From JAGNNV01 sp031412915 (lineage in GTDB: Bacteria; Acidobacteriota; Vicinamibacteria; Fen-336; JAGNNV01): 64,000 nt of DNA. Below are positions 1 through 8,517 of the stretch, piece after piece; the stretch's first letter is position 1, and every line of letters starts with the position of its first letter. A model generated the notes under the pieces. That model searched no databases. It saw nothing but the letters and a program-made list of their open reading frames with translations, and was not told where the DNA came from. The DNA lies in the NCBI GenBank assembly GCA_031412915.1, contig JANODX010000157.1:1-64000 (forward strand), in the 5' to 3' direction. The translations under genes were made by a program, and so were the position numbers.

Positions 1-944
1 ACGAAGACCGAGTTGCCCCACCAGTTGTGAAGGATCTCGTGCGGATAGGAGGAGGTGAGGATGAAGGGGAAGCGGATGATCTGGGGCCCGAGCAGGGTGA
101 AGCTCGGCATGCCGTAGCCGGTCTCCCAGAAGTTCTCGACCAGGGCGAACTTGCCGTAGGGATAGGGACCGAGGAGGCCGCGGTACATCTCGATGTATTG
201 CGCGGTGGCCTCGAGGTACTTCGCGGCCAGAGCGTCGTCCTTCTCATGGAGGTAGGCGAGGGTTTCCGTAGCACCCGCGGAGTCCTGGTAGACGCGCAGC
301 GGCCCTCCCACCAGGTAGATCTCGTCCATGGGACCGTGCGAGTCCCACTTCGCGCGCCCGTCGGGGCCACGCGAGGTGCCGTTGCCCTGGCTGATGACGT
401 GCCAGCCTTCGGGCTGGGTGATGTCGAGGTTGAAGTCGATCAGTTCGCGGCTCACGTACGGGTACCAGAAGCCGCTCCCCGCGAGGTAGACGCCCTTGTC
501 GTTGAGGAGACCCGAGGTCTCGCGGAAGCCTCGCGTGTACTCCTCCTTCTGATCGGCGAGACCGAAGTCGAAGACGCCCTCGTATGACACCTTCACTGAT
601 TGAGGCGAGCCCGCGGCCCGATATCGCTTGAGCTTGAGGCCTTCGTTGCCCGCTTCGCCCGCGTTGATGCCGAAGAACTTTTCGGTCTCGCCGAGCGGGA
701 TCTCGCTCACCGCGGGCTCCGACTTCGTGGGGCGCAGGTTCCCGTTCAGCAGGAATTCCGCGGGCGTGCCCGCGGGCAGCGCGATCTCGTCGCTCACCGT
801 GAGCTGGTGCGTCTTCGGGTCGAGCGTCACCTGCATGGTGTGGCGCACCCGCTTGGGAGCGGCGGGCGGGGCCTGGGCCGCTTGCGCGGAGGCGAGAGGG
901 GGAACGGCGACGAGCGCCGCAATCAAAAAAGAAGTGGCGCGCAT
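1..944 (-). CDS. M1-family metallopeptidase, N-terminal part (cut by window edge)
   Basis: The minus strand reads an uninterrupted frame from ATG at 944 to the window edge, 314 codons. It opens with a Sec-type signal (MRATSFLIAALVAVPPLASA) and continues with an aminopeptidase N-like beta domain. The last visible residues include HEILHNWWG, the zinc-binding HExxH motif of gluzincin M1 peptidases (HEILH encoded at 27-41). The second zinc-ligand glutamate lies outside the window. A secreted or periplasmic zinc aminopeptidase is expected. It is the third gene of a minus-strand set with the TonB receptor and the ChaN-PDZ protein, 49 bases after the latter. The family is clear; the substrate is unknown. 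Confidence 0.9.
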   Translation of the reverse strand, partial: MRATSFLIAALVAVPPLASAQAAQAPPAAPKRVRHTMQVTLDPKTHQLTVSDEIALPAGTPAEFLLNGNLRPTKSEPAVSEIPLGETEKFFGINAGEAGNEGLKLKRYRAAGSPQSVKVSYEGVFDFGLADQKEEYTRGFRETSGLLNDKGVYLAGSGFWYPYVSRELIDFNLDITQPEGWHVISQGNGTSRGPDGRAKWDSHGPMDEIYLVGGPLRVYQDSAGATETLAYLHEKDDALAAKYLEATAQYIEMYRGLLGPYPYGKFALVENFWETGYGMPSFTLLGPQIIRFPFILTSSYPHEILHNWWGNSVF

Positions 945-993
945 GTCGATGGGGACCTTCCTGAAAGAGGAGGTACGGATTGAGTGGGTATTT

Positions 994-2199
994 CTAGAGC
1001 GTTCGCCGGAAGTAGGCTTTGAGCGCCACTTCTTCCGCGCCGCGTTTGACCTTGAACTCGGCGGCATCGCCCCAGCGCTTCCGGGCCATGAGCTGGTTCG
1101 TGATCTCGGTGTCGGTGATGGCGACGCCGTCCATGGAGACGAGGATATCGCCAACCTTGAAGCCGGCCTGAGCCGCCACTGAGCCCGGCTGCACCGCGAT
1201 GAGCGGATAGGCGTTGTCCTTCTTCTGGCCGGTGGAGAAGCCGAGGGTGGGGAAGAGAGGCGCCTTTTCCGGGGCCACGCCCCAGACGAAGTTCGCATAG
1301 GACGCCTTCACCACCGGCTTTTCGCCCTTGTCGTTCGCCACCGCCATGGGAATGACCGAGGCGATCTTTCCGTCGAACCACAGCTTCGCCTGACGCTCCG
1401 CGCCGAGGCCGTAGGACACGTGACCGGAACCGATCAGGACCACCATGATGGTGCTCTTGTCGCCGAACTTCTGGAGGGCCTGGACGGCGTTGTAGCCCAT
1501 GGTCGCGTCCCAGGTGGCCTGGGCGTTGTACATGGCGGTGAACTGCTCATCGGTCATGCCCGTGGTGTGGAGGGAGTCCTCGGGAGAGAAGTAGGCCTTG
1601 AAGAGCCGCTTGTGTTCGGCGCTGTCGGTGTCGATCTTGCTGGGGATGCGGGCGGCTTCCTCCGGGGTCAGATTCGCGAAACCCTTCTTGCGGACAGCGG
1701 CCACGACCTCGCGGGGTGTGTTGACCCCGAACATCCGGATCTTGTTGTCGCGGGAGAAGGTGAAGATGTCGCGGTAGTACAGCCAGTGATAGCCCCAGTT
1801 CTTGTACCAGCGGGAGTCCTTCAGGAAAGCATCCTCGGTGAGTTCGCCGGCCGACCACTTGTCGAGCCAGGCCTGCTCGGTGTAGGGATACATCTCCAGG
1901 CCGACGAACACCCTGCGCCCGGCCGCGGTCAGTTCCTCGATCAGCCGGCGCTGGACGTTGTGGTACTCCATCGAGGTATGGCTTTCACCCACGAACACCA
2001 AGCGCACCTCCGCGAGGCGGGTGGCCAGCTCCTTCGGGGTGATGGTCTCTCCGGTTGCGGCATCGTTGATCCCGTCGAGCAGAAGCTCCACGGTCTTGTC
2101 GCGGCGCGCGGGATCTCCGATGGGGAGGTTGGACGGTTCTTGAGCGAAGGCTATGAGCGGGCAGGCTACCGCCGCGGCCAGGAGCAGTCGTTTCATCAA
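994..2199 (-). CDS. ChaN-type (DUF399) protein with C-terminal PDZ domain
   Basis: 401 aa with a signal peptide (MMKRLLLAAAVACPLIAFAQ). Residues about 50-290 match the ChaN/Tiki superfamily: the early LVFVGESHTSMEYH segment carries the GE and H residues of the family, and a later segment reads VVLIGSGHVSYG. The last 85 residues are a PDZ domain (QAGFKVGDILVSMDG). ChaN of Campylobacter is an iron-regulated haem-binding lipoprotein; Tiki relatives are proteases. No lipobox cysteine is visible here, so it is probably a soluble periplasmic protein. The start lies 16 bases after the TonB receptor stop, so the two are likely co-transcribed. A metal or haem role is inferred from this pairing only. 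Confidence 0.85.
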   Translation of the reverse strand: MMKRLLLAAAVACPLIAFAQEPSNLPIGDPARRDKTVELLLDGINDAATGETITPKELATRLAEVRLVFVGESHTSMEYHNVQRRLIEELTAAGRRVFVGLEMYPYTEQAWLDKWSAGELTEDAFLKDSRWYKNWGYHWLYYRDIFTFSRDNKIRMFGVNTPREVVAAVRKKGFANLTPEEAARIPSKIDTDSAEHKRLFKAYFSPEDSLHTTGMTDEQFTAMYNAQATWDATMGYNAVQALQKFGDKSTIMVVLIGSGHVSYGLGAERQAKLWFDGKIASVIPMAVANDKGEKPVVKASYANFVWGVAPEKAPLFPTLGFSTGQKKDNAYPLIAVQPGSVAAQAGFKVGDILVSMDGVAITDTEITNQLMARKRWGDAAEFKVKRGAEEVALKAYFRRTL

Positions 2200-2215
2200 A
2201 GAGACCTCGAGATTT

Positions 2216-4489
2216 TCAGCGAGTCCAGTCCATGTCGATGGTGATGCCCGCGAGGTACGTGCGGGGCGCGTTCCAGACGGGGAGCACGTCGGTGGTGACT
2301 GGAGCGCCCGCGGCGTTGACGTTGTAGATGTCCTGCACGTCGAACATGTTGTTCACCTGGGCGTAGATGTTGAACGCGTACCGGCCCTTCGAGGTCAGCT
2401 TCTTGCTGGCCTGCGCGCTCCAGAGGTTGTAGGCGGGCGTGTAGCTCGTGCCCCCGGTGACGAGGGGCACCCTGCCGTTGAGGTTCCCGCGGATGTTGGC
2501 GCGGAGGCCGAGGCGAGGATTGGCCCAGAGCAGTTTGACGAACGCCGCGTGCTTCGGGAACCCGCCGATTTCAACGCCCTTGTCGTTTTCCCGCTTGGTG
2601 TAGGTGTAGGACACTGACGGGGTGAAGCCCTTGGGGAGGTTGACCGCGAAGCTCATGTTCGTTCCGGTGGAGTCGAACTTGGATTCGTTCGCGTAGGTGA
2701 AGAGAACCGGGCTCAGTTGGGCGAACACCACGCCGTTTTCGATCTTGGCCTGGAAGACGTCGATCGATCCCTCGAACTTCGAGCCGATGTAGGCCCAGCC
2801 GCCGGTGAGGGTCTTCGACTCCTCAGGCTTGAGGTCGGGGTTCCCCTGGAATCCGGGGCTCACGAGGTAGAGCTCGCCGAAGTAGGGGGCGCGGAAGCCC
2901 CCGCCGTAGCTGACGCGCAGACGGTGGTTCTTGGGCAGAGAGTAGACCGAGGCGAACTTGGGGCTCGTCTGGCTACCGTAGTCGCTGGAGTCGTCGTAGC
3001 GGAAACCCGCGGTGAACTTCAGGTCCTTGGTCACCGCGAATTCCTGCTGGCCCCAGATCACGTTCAGGGTGCGGTCCTTGAGGCAGGCCCGGCCGGGGAG
3101 ACATCCGGAGAGACCCGAGCGGGAGAGCTGTTCCTTCCGATATTCGTATCCGGCCTGGAAGGGATGCTCGCGTCCTCCCGCGCGCCAGACCTGAAGGAGG
3201 CGGGCCTTGAACTCGTCGTTCGACTCGGTCCAGGTTGGTACCACCACCTTGGGATTGGAGGGCCGGTTGCTGTAAAGCTGGGTTTCGTCGCGGTTGTAGC
3301 GGCCGTAGGTGTAGTTGACGTTGATGGCGGTGTTCTTGCCCGGGGTGAAGTTCATCTCGGGGGTGAAGTTGTACCGCTCCAGCTTTCGCTGAGAGTTATA
3401 GACCGTGGTCGACAGCTGGGTGGCGCCGGAGAAGTAGTAGTTGTCGATGTCGCGGTTGGAGTAGTCGCCCACGAAGTTGAAGCTGAGCTTGTCGGACAGG
3501 CGGTAGTCCGCGTTCCCGGTGAAAGTCTGCCACTGACTCTCCGGCTGACCGATGGTCTGGGGATTGGGCGGCCGGGGCGTGCAGTTGGCCGGGTCGCCGC
3601 CGGGGAGCAGGCAAACCACCGGTTCCAGATCGAAGCCGTCGTAGGTCCTCAGGCCAGCGGTGACGGCGAAGCCGCCCTTGTCCGCACGGTAGGTCAGATT
3701 GTCGTCGCCCCGGTAGTCATTGTAGGTGCCGCCGGAGAGGTTGAAGGTGTTCTTGAAGCCCTTGTTCTTGCCCTTGACCGTGATGAAGTTGATCACGCCG
3801 CCCATGGCGTCGGACCCGTAGAGCGCCGAACCCGCGCCCTTGACCACTTCCACGCGTTCCACGCCGGTTATGGGGAGATCCTCGAGATTGAAGTTCCCGT
3901 TGGCGTCGCGGCCGAGGTACCGCCGGCCGTCGATCATGACGAGGACGCCCTTGTTGGAGACGCCGTTCAGCGACACATAGCCCTGGCCGCCGCCCACGTT
4001 CACCTGGACGCCTGTGCCCGCCTGCTCGGAGAGCAGGTCCTTGGCGTTGCGCGCGCCGGTGTCGAGGATCTCGACCTGGTCGATGACCGTGGTCGGTTCC
4101 GCGGTGTTCATCAGGAGTTCCTCGCGGCGATTGGCGGTGGTGACAGTGACCGTGGTCGAGAAACGGGTGAGGGACATGACGAGTTCGACCCTTTCCTCGG
4201 TCGCTCCCACCGTGACCGCCTTTACGGCGTCCGCGAAGCCGGTGAGGCTGGCCCTGAGGGTGTATTCCCCGGCCGCCAGAGAGGACAGGCGGGCGATACC
4301 GGTCGCGTCCGCGATCGCGCGCTGAGAGGCCTGGCCATCCTTGCTGAACAGGCGGACGACGGTGCCCGGGAGAACGCCGTAATTGTCGCTGATGGATACG
4401 GTGAGGCTCCCCGAATCCTGAGCCCAGGTCGTGGATGGGGCTCCGAGGGACACCGCCAGCAGGAAGGCGGCCGGTATGCGAATCTTCAT
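2216..4489 (-). CDS. TonB-dependent outer-membrane receptor
   Basis: 757 aa. A signal peptide (to about residue 24) is followed by a carboxypeptidase-regulatory-like beta-sandwich (about 28-105), a plug domain (about 120-235) and a 22-strand-type barrel to the end. The plug shows typical segments such as VEVVKGAGSALYGSDAMGG. Length is normal for a receptor with this N-terminal extension. The final residue is Arg after an aromatic Trp-Thr pair rather than the usual terminal Phe/Trp. The ATG at 4489 is preceded by GAGGAGATT. It heads the minus-strand module with ChaN-PDZ and the M1 peptidase and is divergent from the VOC gene over a 78-base gap. Ligand unknown; iron or haem is possible given the ChaN neighbour. 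Confidence 0.93.
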   Translation of the reverse strand: MKIRIPAAFLLAVSLGAPSTTWAQDSGSLTVSISDNYGVLPGTVVRLFSKDGQASQRAIADATGIARLSSLAAGEYTLRASLTGFADAVKAVTVGATEERVELVMSLTRFSTTVTVTTANRREELLMNTAEPTTVIDQVEILDTGARNAKDLLSEQAGTGVQVNVGGGQGYVSLNGVSNKGVLVMIDGRRYLGRDANGNFNLEDLPITGVERVEVVKGAGSALYGSDAMGGVINFITVKGKNKGFKNTFNLSGGTYNDYRGDDNLTYRADKGGFAVTAGLRTYDGFDLEPVVCLLPGGDPANCTPRPPNPQTIGQPESQWQTFTGNADYRLSDKLSFNFVGDYSNRDIDNYYFSGATQLSTTVYNSQRKLERYNFTPEMNFTPGKNTAINVNYTYGRYNRDETQLYSNRPSNPKVVVPTWTESNDEFKARLLQVWRAGGREHPFQAGYEYRKEQLSRSGLSGCLPGRACLKDRTLNVIWGQQEFAVTKDLKFTAGFRYDDSSDYGSQTSPKFASVYSLPKNHRLRVSYGGGFRAPYFGELYLVSPGFQGNPDLKPEESKTLTGGWAYIGSKFEGSIDVFQAKIENGVVFAQLSPVLFTYANESKFDSTGTNMSFAVNLPKGFTPSVSYTYTKRENDKGVEIGGFPKHAAFVKLLWANPRLGLRANIRGNLNGRVPLVTGGTSYTPAYNLWSAQASKKLTSKGRYAFNIYAQVNNMFDVQDIYNVNAAGAPVTTDVLPVWNAPRTYLAGITIDMDWTR

Positions 4490-4567
4490 TGGGAATCTCC
4501 TCGACGTTCTTGGTTCTGGTGGGAACAGTACAATCCGAAATTATACCGCCCGCGAGGAGGCACACCC

Positions 4568-5494
4568 TTGATTCTGCGAGTCTTGATGCAAACCGTCTCG
4601 CTGAGAGACCTTGATCATGGGGTCGCCGCCCTTCGCGAGGGTCTGGGGTTCGATCTCCGATCGGAGGGATTCGTGGATAAGGACATGGCCCGGGTCCTCG
4701 GCGTATCGAGGCGGGCCCATCCTCGTTTCGCGCTCCTCTGCGCCCCCGGCGTATCTCGTGGTTTCATACGCCTCGTCGAAGGTCCCTCCGACGATGAGAC
4801 GGGCACCTTCCACAAGCGAGGCATGTTCAACGCCGAGATACTGACCTCGGATGTGGACGCGCTTTTCAAGCGCCTCCAGGGGTCGACCCGGTTCCGCCTG
4901 ATGAGCGACCTCAACACCTACGATCTGTCGGGCGCGGGCGGGGGCGCCGTCTCTCGAAGTTTTGCCACCCGAGGGCCGGGCGGCGCCGGCTTCTTCTTCA
5001 CCCAGTATCTGAAAGTCCCGCCCCCGCGGACGTTGCCGATTTGCGAGACGCTGGTGGGCCCGATGTTCAACGCCGCGGTTTCCACGGACCTGCAACCCCC
5101 GGTGGAGATCTTCTACGAGAAGATCCTCGGCATGCGCCTTCGATTGGCCGGTCGTCTGACCCAGCCCGCGGTCAATCGAATCATCGGTCTCCCCGACGAT
5201 TGGGGATTCATGATGCTCGTCTACAAGGGGGAGGGCGACGGCCTGATCGAGATCGACATTCACGAACACGACGTTCCCGCCGAGCCTTCGCACCCCGACG
5301 ATCGACTTCGCCCCGGAAACTCCGTGCTGACGGTGGAGACGGGGAACCTGGTCGATACTCTGGCGCGGGCGACCGAGGCCGGGTTCCCCGCGACCCCACC
5401 CACGAGGGTCGCTGCGCCGCCCTACGATGGGCGGCAAGCGGCCGTGTTGCGGGGCCCGGCCGGGGAACGCGTTGAGGTCGTCGAAGCCCCTTGA
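4568..5494 (+). CDS. Two-domain VOC (glyoxalase/extradiol dioxygenase fold) protein
   Basis: 308 aa. The start chosen is TTG at 4568 because GAGGAGG sits 7 bases upstream; the ATG at 4586 is the alternative. Two vicinal-oxygen-chelate modules are visible. The first begins LMQTVSLRDLDHGVAALREGLGF and the second PVEIFYEKILGMRLRL, each with the usual phrase of partner names, middle strands and a closing VEVVEAP-type strand. Such proteins bind a divalent metal and act on lactoylglutathione-like or aromatic substrates, or bind drugs. Metal ligands cannot be assigned securely, so no reaction is proposed. It stands alone on the plus strand, divergent from the TonB receptor. Confidence 0.75.
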   Translation: MILRVLMQTVSLRDLDHGVAALREGLGFDLRSEGFVDKDMARVLGVSRRAHPRFALLCAPGVSRGFIRLVEGPSDDETGTFHKRGMFNAEILTSDVDALFKRLQGSTRFRLMSDLNTYDLSGAGGGAVSRSFATRGPGGAGFFFTQYLKVPPPRTLPICETLVGPMFNAAVSTDLQPPVEIFYEKILGMRLRLAGRLTQPAVNRIIGLPDDWGFMMLVYKGEGDGLIEIDIHEHDVPAEPSHPDDRLRPGNSVLTVETGNLVDTLARATEAGFPATPPTRVAAPPYDGRQAAVLRGPAGERVEVVEAP

Positions 5495-5515
5495 GTCCCC
5501 GGTCGTCCCGGGGAA

Positions 5516-6538
5516 CTACTTCTTCACCGGAACGATGCCGAGCGAACTGATGTCCATCACGTACTGGTAGAGCGTGCGCTCTCCGGGCTTGGCGTCGCGG
5601 CCGGATGAGAACGCGAGCAGTTTGCCGTCCGGAGAGATGGAGGGAAAGCCGTCGAACCCTGGGTTGTAGGTGAGCCGGGTTTGCTTGCCCGTCTCGATGT
5701 TCATCATGAAGATCTCCCAGTTCGGACGCGGAGTGTCGGTCAGGATCTTCACAAACACGAAGTGCTTGCCGTCGGGAGCCGGGAAGGGCGCCCAGTTCGT
5801 GCCCGCTTCGCTGGTGATCTGCTTGCGCTCGCCGCTGTCCCGCTTCACCGTGAAGACCTGCATGGGCATCATGCGCTGCCCCTCGTCTTCGCGCTTCCAG
5901 GCGCGGGTGAGGATGGTGTTGGAGTCGGGCATGAACTGCGCGCCGCCTTCCTGCCAGTCCTCGGTGAACGTGACCTGTCGCTCTCCCGTGCCGTCCGACT
6001 TCATGACCCACAGGTCCATTTTTCCGTCGGTGTCGCGCCCGAAAAGAAACCACTTGCCATCGGGAGACACCGAGACTTCGGCGTCGTACTGTTTGTTGTT
6101 CGTGAGGCGCTTGATGTTCTTCCCGTCGAGGTCCGACTCGTACAGCTCGGCTCCTTTCGGGTAGTTCTTCGGGTCGGACCAGCCGCCCTTGGGGAGATCG
6201 AGGAGATCCCGGGTCGAGGTCCAGACTATTCGCTTTCCGTTCGGGAGGTAGAACGAGCAGGCGTCCTCGCCCTGGTCGTTGATCTTCACGATCTTCGTGC
6301 CGTCGAGGGTTGTGGTGTAGACGTGGTGGGTGGTGTCGCCCTCGCGTTTGGCGTTGCCGATGAGGCTCTTGCCGTCGGGCGAGAAGTAGAACTCGGCGGC
6401 CTCACCGAGGTTGGGAACGATCCGGACCGGCAACTCCGAAGGGGCAGGTGCGGGAGCCTGGGCGGTCGCGACCACAGGCAGGGCGAGGGTCAGCCCGACC
6501 AAGATTCGAGACAGAACGGCTCGGCGAAGATTATTCAT
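5516..6538 (-). CDS. Secreted PD40/TolB-type beta-propeller protein
   Basis: 340 aa with a signal peptide ending near ALPVVATAQA. The mature part is a run of WD40-like PD40 blades, each with a FSPDGK- or VSPDGKW-type turn (for example about residues 50-57, 149-155 and 301-306). This is the architecture of TolB-like periplasmic propellers common in Acidobacteriota. No peptidase or kinase domain is attached, so it is probably a scaffold or binding protein. It is convergent with the VOC gene (21 bases between stops). The DUF1579 gene lies just upstream on the same strand, with 28 bases between them. Confidence 0.8.
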   Translation of the reverse strand: MNNLRRAVLSRILVGLTLALPVVATAQAPAPAPSELPVRIVPNLGEAAEFYFSPDGKSLIGNAKREGDTTHHVYTTTLDGTKIVKINDQGEDACSFYLPNGKRIVWTSTRDLLDLPKGGWSDPKNYPKGAELYESDLDGKNIKRLTNNKQYDAEVSVSPDGKWFLFGRDTDGKMDLWVMKSDGTGERQVTFTEDWQEGGAQFMPDSNTILTRAWKREDEGQRMMPMQVFTVKRDSGERKQITSEAGTNWAPFPAPDGKHFVFVKILTDTPRPNWEIFMMNIETGKQTRLTYNPGFDGFPSISPDGKLLAFSSGRDAKPGERTLYQYVMDISSLGIVPVKK

Positions 6539-6566
6539 GGCAGGGGAGGTTCCTTTGGCAGCACGG

Positions 6567-7037
6567 CTAGATCTTTCGGTAGGTCGCCCGAATCATTTCA
6601 AACTCGCCGCCGTCCGGCAATGGGAAGAAAGAGGAAAACCGCTGCTCGGTGTCCGAAATCGTTTGCGTGGTCTCGCGCCAGGACATGGCCTGACCGTTCG
6701 GCATGGTCGCCGTCCACCGGAAGGTCATGGTCCTGGTCGGGGCGTCCCATGCGCCCTCGCCTACATAGATGTTCGTGCGCATGTCGTCCACCCAGGTTCC
6801 CACGTAGCGCTGAGTCGCCGTGTTGTAGCCGTAGATTCCATGACCCTCAAATCCGGTGGTGTGGTTCTTCAGGTCGGTCACGAGCCAGCGACCCCCGCTG
6901 ATCAACCGGGCCAGCAGTCGGCCGGTGGACGCCTGGGGCGGCGCGCCCGGCCCCGGGGTGACCGTGATGTCGGCGTCCCATTGGCCCACATCCTTCTTGA
7001 GCAAATCGAGTTCAGGTCCCACTGCAGGTTCCGCCAT
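6567..7037 (-). CDS. DUF1579 family protein
   Basis: 156 aa from ATG 7037, chosen because GAAGGAGA lies just upstream. The protein begins MAEPAVGPELDLLKKDVG and contains the family's characteristic W-D/W-xxTMTFRWT pattern with repeated antiparallel strands (a lipocalin-like small barrel expected). DUF1579 proteins have no established function; many describe themselves by a GTWxxDI-type motif, here GQWDADI. No signal peptide is seen. It precedes the PD40 gene on the same strand and may be co-transcribed with it. Confidence 0.75.
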   Translation of the reverse strand: MAEPAVGPELDLLKKDVGQWDADITVTPGPGAPPQASTGRLLARLISGGRWLVTDLKNHTTGFEGHGIYGYNTATQRYVGTWVDDMRTNIYVGEGAWDAPTRTMTFRWTATMPNGQAMSWRETTQTISDTEQRFSSFFPLPDGGEFEMIRATYRKI

Positions 7038-7241
7038 GCGATCTCCTTCAAGTGACTTGCGGCGCGGGCGAAGAGGATACTCCGGCGCCCCACGCCAGCG
7101 CGACCAACATGGCCCGTGGAATCGAGAGCGCCCTGCCGGGTTCGGGAGGTATTCGATTTTCTGCCGGGTGCGGGTACGATTGGGGCGGATGACCAGCAAC
7201 GGGTTGTAGCCCGATTGTCCGGGAAGGAGACCGATAGAGCC

Positions 7242-7595
7242 ATGAGCTACGACAATTCGGAACACGCCGAATCGCTGTTCCTCGCTCCGCGTCGCAACAG
7301 CGATGACGATTCTGATGAGTGGGAAGACGACGATCCCGCCGCCGACGCCGATCTCTATGTGGACGAGAGTCTCGACGAACTCGCCGATGAGGATGACGAC
7401 GACGATGACGACGAGGCCGAGGAACTCGGAGAACTGGACGATGCGGCCGAGGAGGAGGAAGAAGAAGATGATGATGATGACGACGAACTCGAGGAGGACG
7501 ATCCCGACGGCGAGGACGATGAAGATCTCTTCGAGGACGAGGACGAGGACGAGGAAGACAAGGAAGACAAGGACGACGACGAGGACGAGATCTGA
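7242..7595 (+). CDS. Extremely acidic low-complexity protein
   Basis: 117 aa from ATG 7242, preceded by GGAAGGAGA about 11 bases upstream. 73 of the 117 residues are Asp or Glu, mostly in D/E runs after residue 48. The first 20 residues (MSYDNSEHAESLFLAPRRNS) are of normal composition. No enzyme or fold can be recognised; it should be disordered and highly negatively charged. Its TGA stop shares a base with the ATG of lipA (TGATG at 7593-7597), so the two genes look translationally coupled. The opposite strand is also open here because of the GAC/GAG repeats, but it has no comparable start or context. Confidence 0.75.
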   Translation: MSYDNSEHAESLFLAPRRNSDDDSDEWEDDDPAADADLYVDESLDELADEDDDDDDDEAEELGELDDAAEEEEEEDDDDDDELEEDDPDGEDDEDLFEDEDEDEEDKEDKDDDEDEI

Positions 7596-8500
7596 TGCTT
7601 GAGGCGCAAGCCTCGAGCCTGGCGCCGGGCGGATCCGGAGGTGTGACCTCCCCTCTTCCGCGCCCGTCCTGGATCAAGGCCCGCGCGCCCATCGGCGAGG
7701 GCTACGACTCGCTGGTTTCGCTCGTCCGGAGCCAAAGACTCCACACCGTCTGCGAAGAGGCGAGGTGCCCCAATATCGGCGACTGCTGGAATCGGGGCAC
7801 CGCGACGTTCATGATTCTCGGCGACACCTGCACCCGGGCCTGTGGCTTCTGCGCGGTGAAGACGGGCCTTGCCGCCGAACCTCCCGATCCCGATGAGCCC
7901 CGTCGAGTGGCCGAAGCGATCGCCGTCATGGGGCTCAAGCATGCGGTGATCACGTCGGTGAACCGCGACGAACAGAAGGATGGGGCGGCCTGGTCTTTCG
8001 CCGAGACCATCCGCCTGGTCCGCCAGAAGGCGCCGGGCTGCGCGGTGGAGGTGCTGATCCCGGATTTCAAGGGGAACTGGGCCGCCCTCCAGGTGGTCAC
8101 AGACGCCCGCCCCGATATCCTCAACCACAACACCGAGACCGTGCCGCGGCTCTATCGCAAGGTCAGGCCGGGCGCCAATTTCAAACGGTCGCTCGAGTTG
8201 CTTTCACGATCGAAGGACGCGGGCCTTCTGACGAAGAGCGGGATCATGGTCGGCCTGGGCGAGGAGGGAGACGAAATCCTCGAGACCATCCGCGCCATCC
8301 GCGAAGCTCGAGTCGACGTGCTCACGGTGGGCCAGTACCTGCGGCCGTCCCTCGATCATCTTCCGATCCTGAGGTACTACTCTCCCGCGGAGTTTGCGGA
8401 GTTCGGGGAGTTTGGCCGGTCCATCGGATTCGCCCACGTCGAGGCGGGGCCGCTGGTGCGGTCGAGCTACCACGCCGACGCGCAGGTCCCGAAGGCCTGA
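7595..8500 (+). CDS. lipA: Lipoyl synthase
   Basis: 301 aa radical SAM enzyme that inserts two sulfurs into octanoyl groups on the E2 or H proteins of 2-oxoacid dehydrogenases and the glycine cleavage system. Both iron-sulfur sites are present: the auxiliary cluster CEEARCPNIGDC (Cys53, 58, 64) and the SAM cluster CTRACGFC (Cys79, 83, 86). The C-terminal RSSYHA with the cluster-ligating Ser is also present. Length is normal. It overlaps the acidic-protein gene by one base. No lipB is seen nearby. It ends 17 bases from the convergent phosphomannomutase gene. Confidence 0.96.
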   Translation: MLEAQASSLAPGGSGGVTSPLPRPSWIKARAPIGEGYDSLVSLVRSQRLHTVCEEARCPNIGDCWNRGTATFMILGDTCTRACGFCAVKTGLAAEPPDPDEPRRVAEAIAVMGLKHAVITSVNRDEQKDGAAWSFAETIRLVRQKAPGCAVEVLIPDFKGNWAALQVVTDARPDILNHNTETVPRLYRKVRPGANFKRSLELLSRSKDAGLLTKSGIMVGLGEEGDEILETIRAIREARVDVLTVGQYLRPSLDHLPILRYYSPAEFAEFGEFGRSIGFAHVEAGPLVRSSYHADAQVPKA

Positions 8501-8517
8501 GCGCGCTGGCTCCGGCC

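Noticed and set aside
2717..4567. Long open frame on the plus strand running into the VOC gene
   Set aside because: It is antisense to the TonB receptor and open only because of codon bias. The VOC domain and its SD start at 4568.
7355..8128. Ser-rich frame on the minus strand opposite the acidic gene and lipA
   Set aside because: The poly-Ser text is the complement of GAC/GAG runs. lipA on the other strand has complete cofactor motifs.
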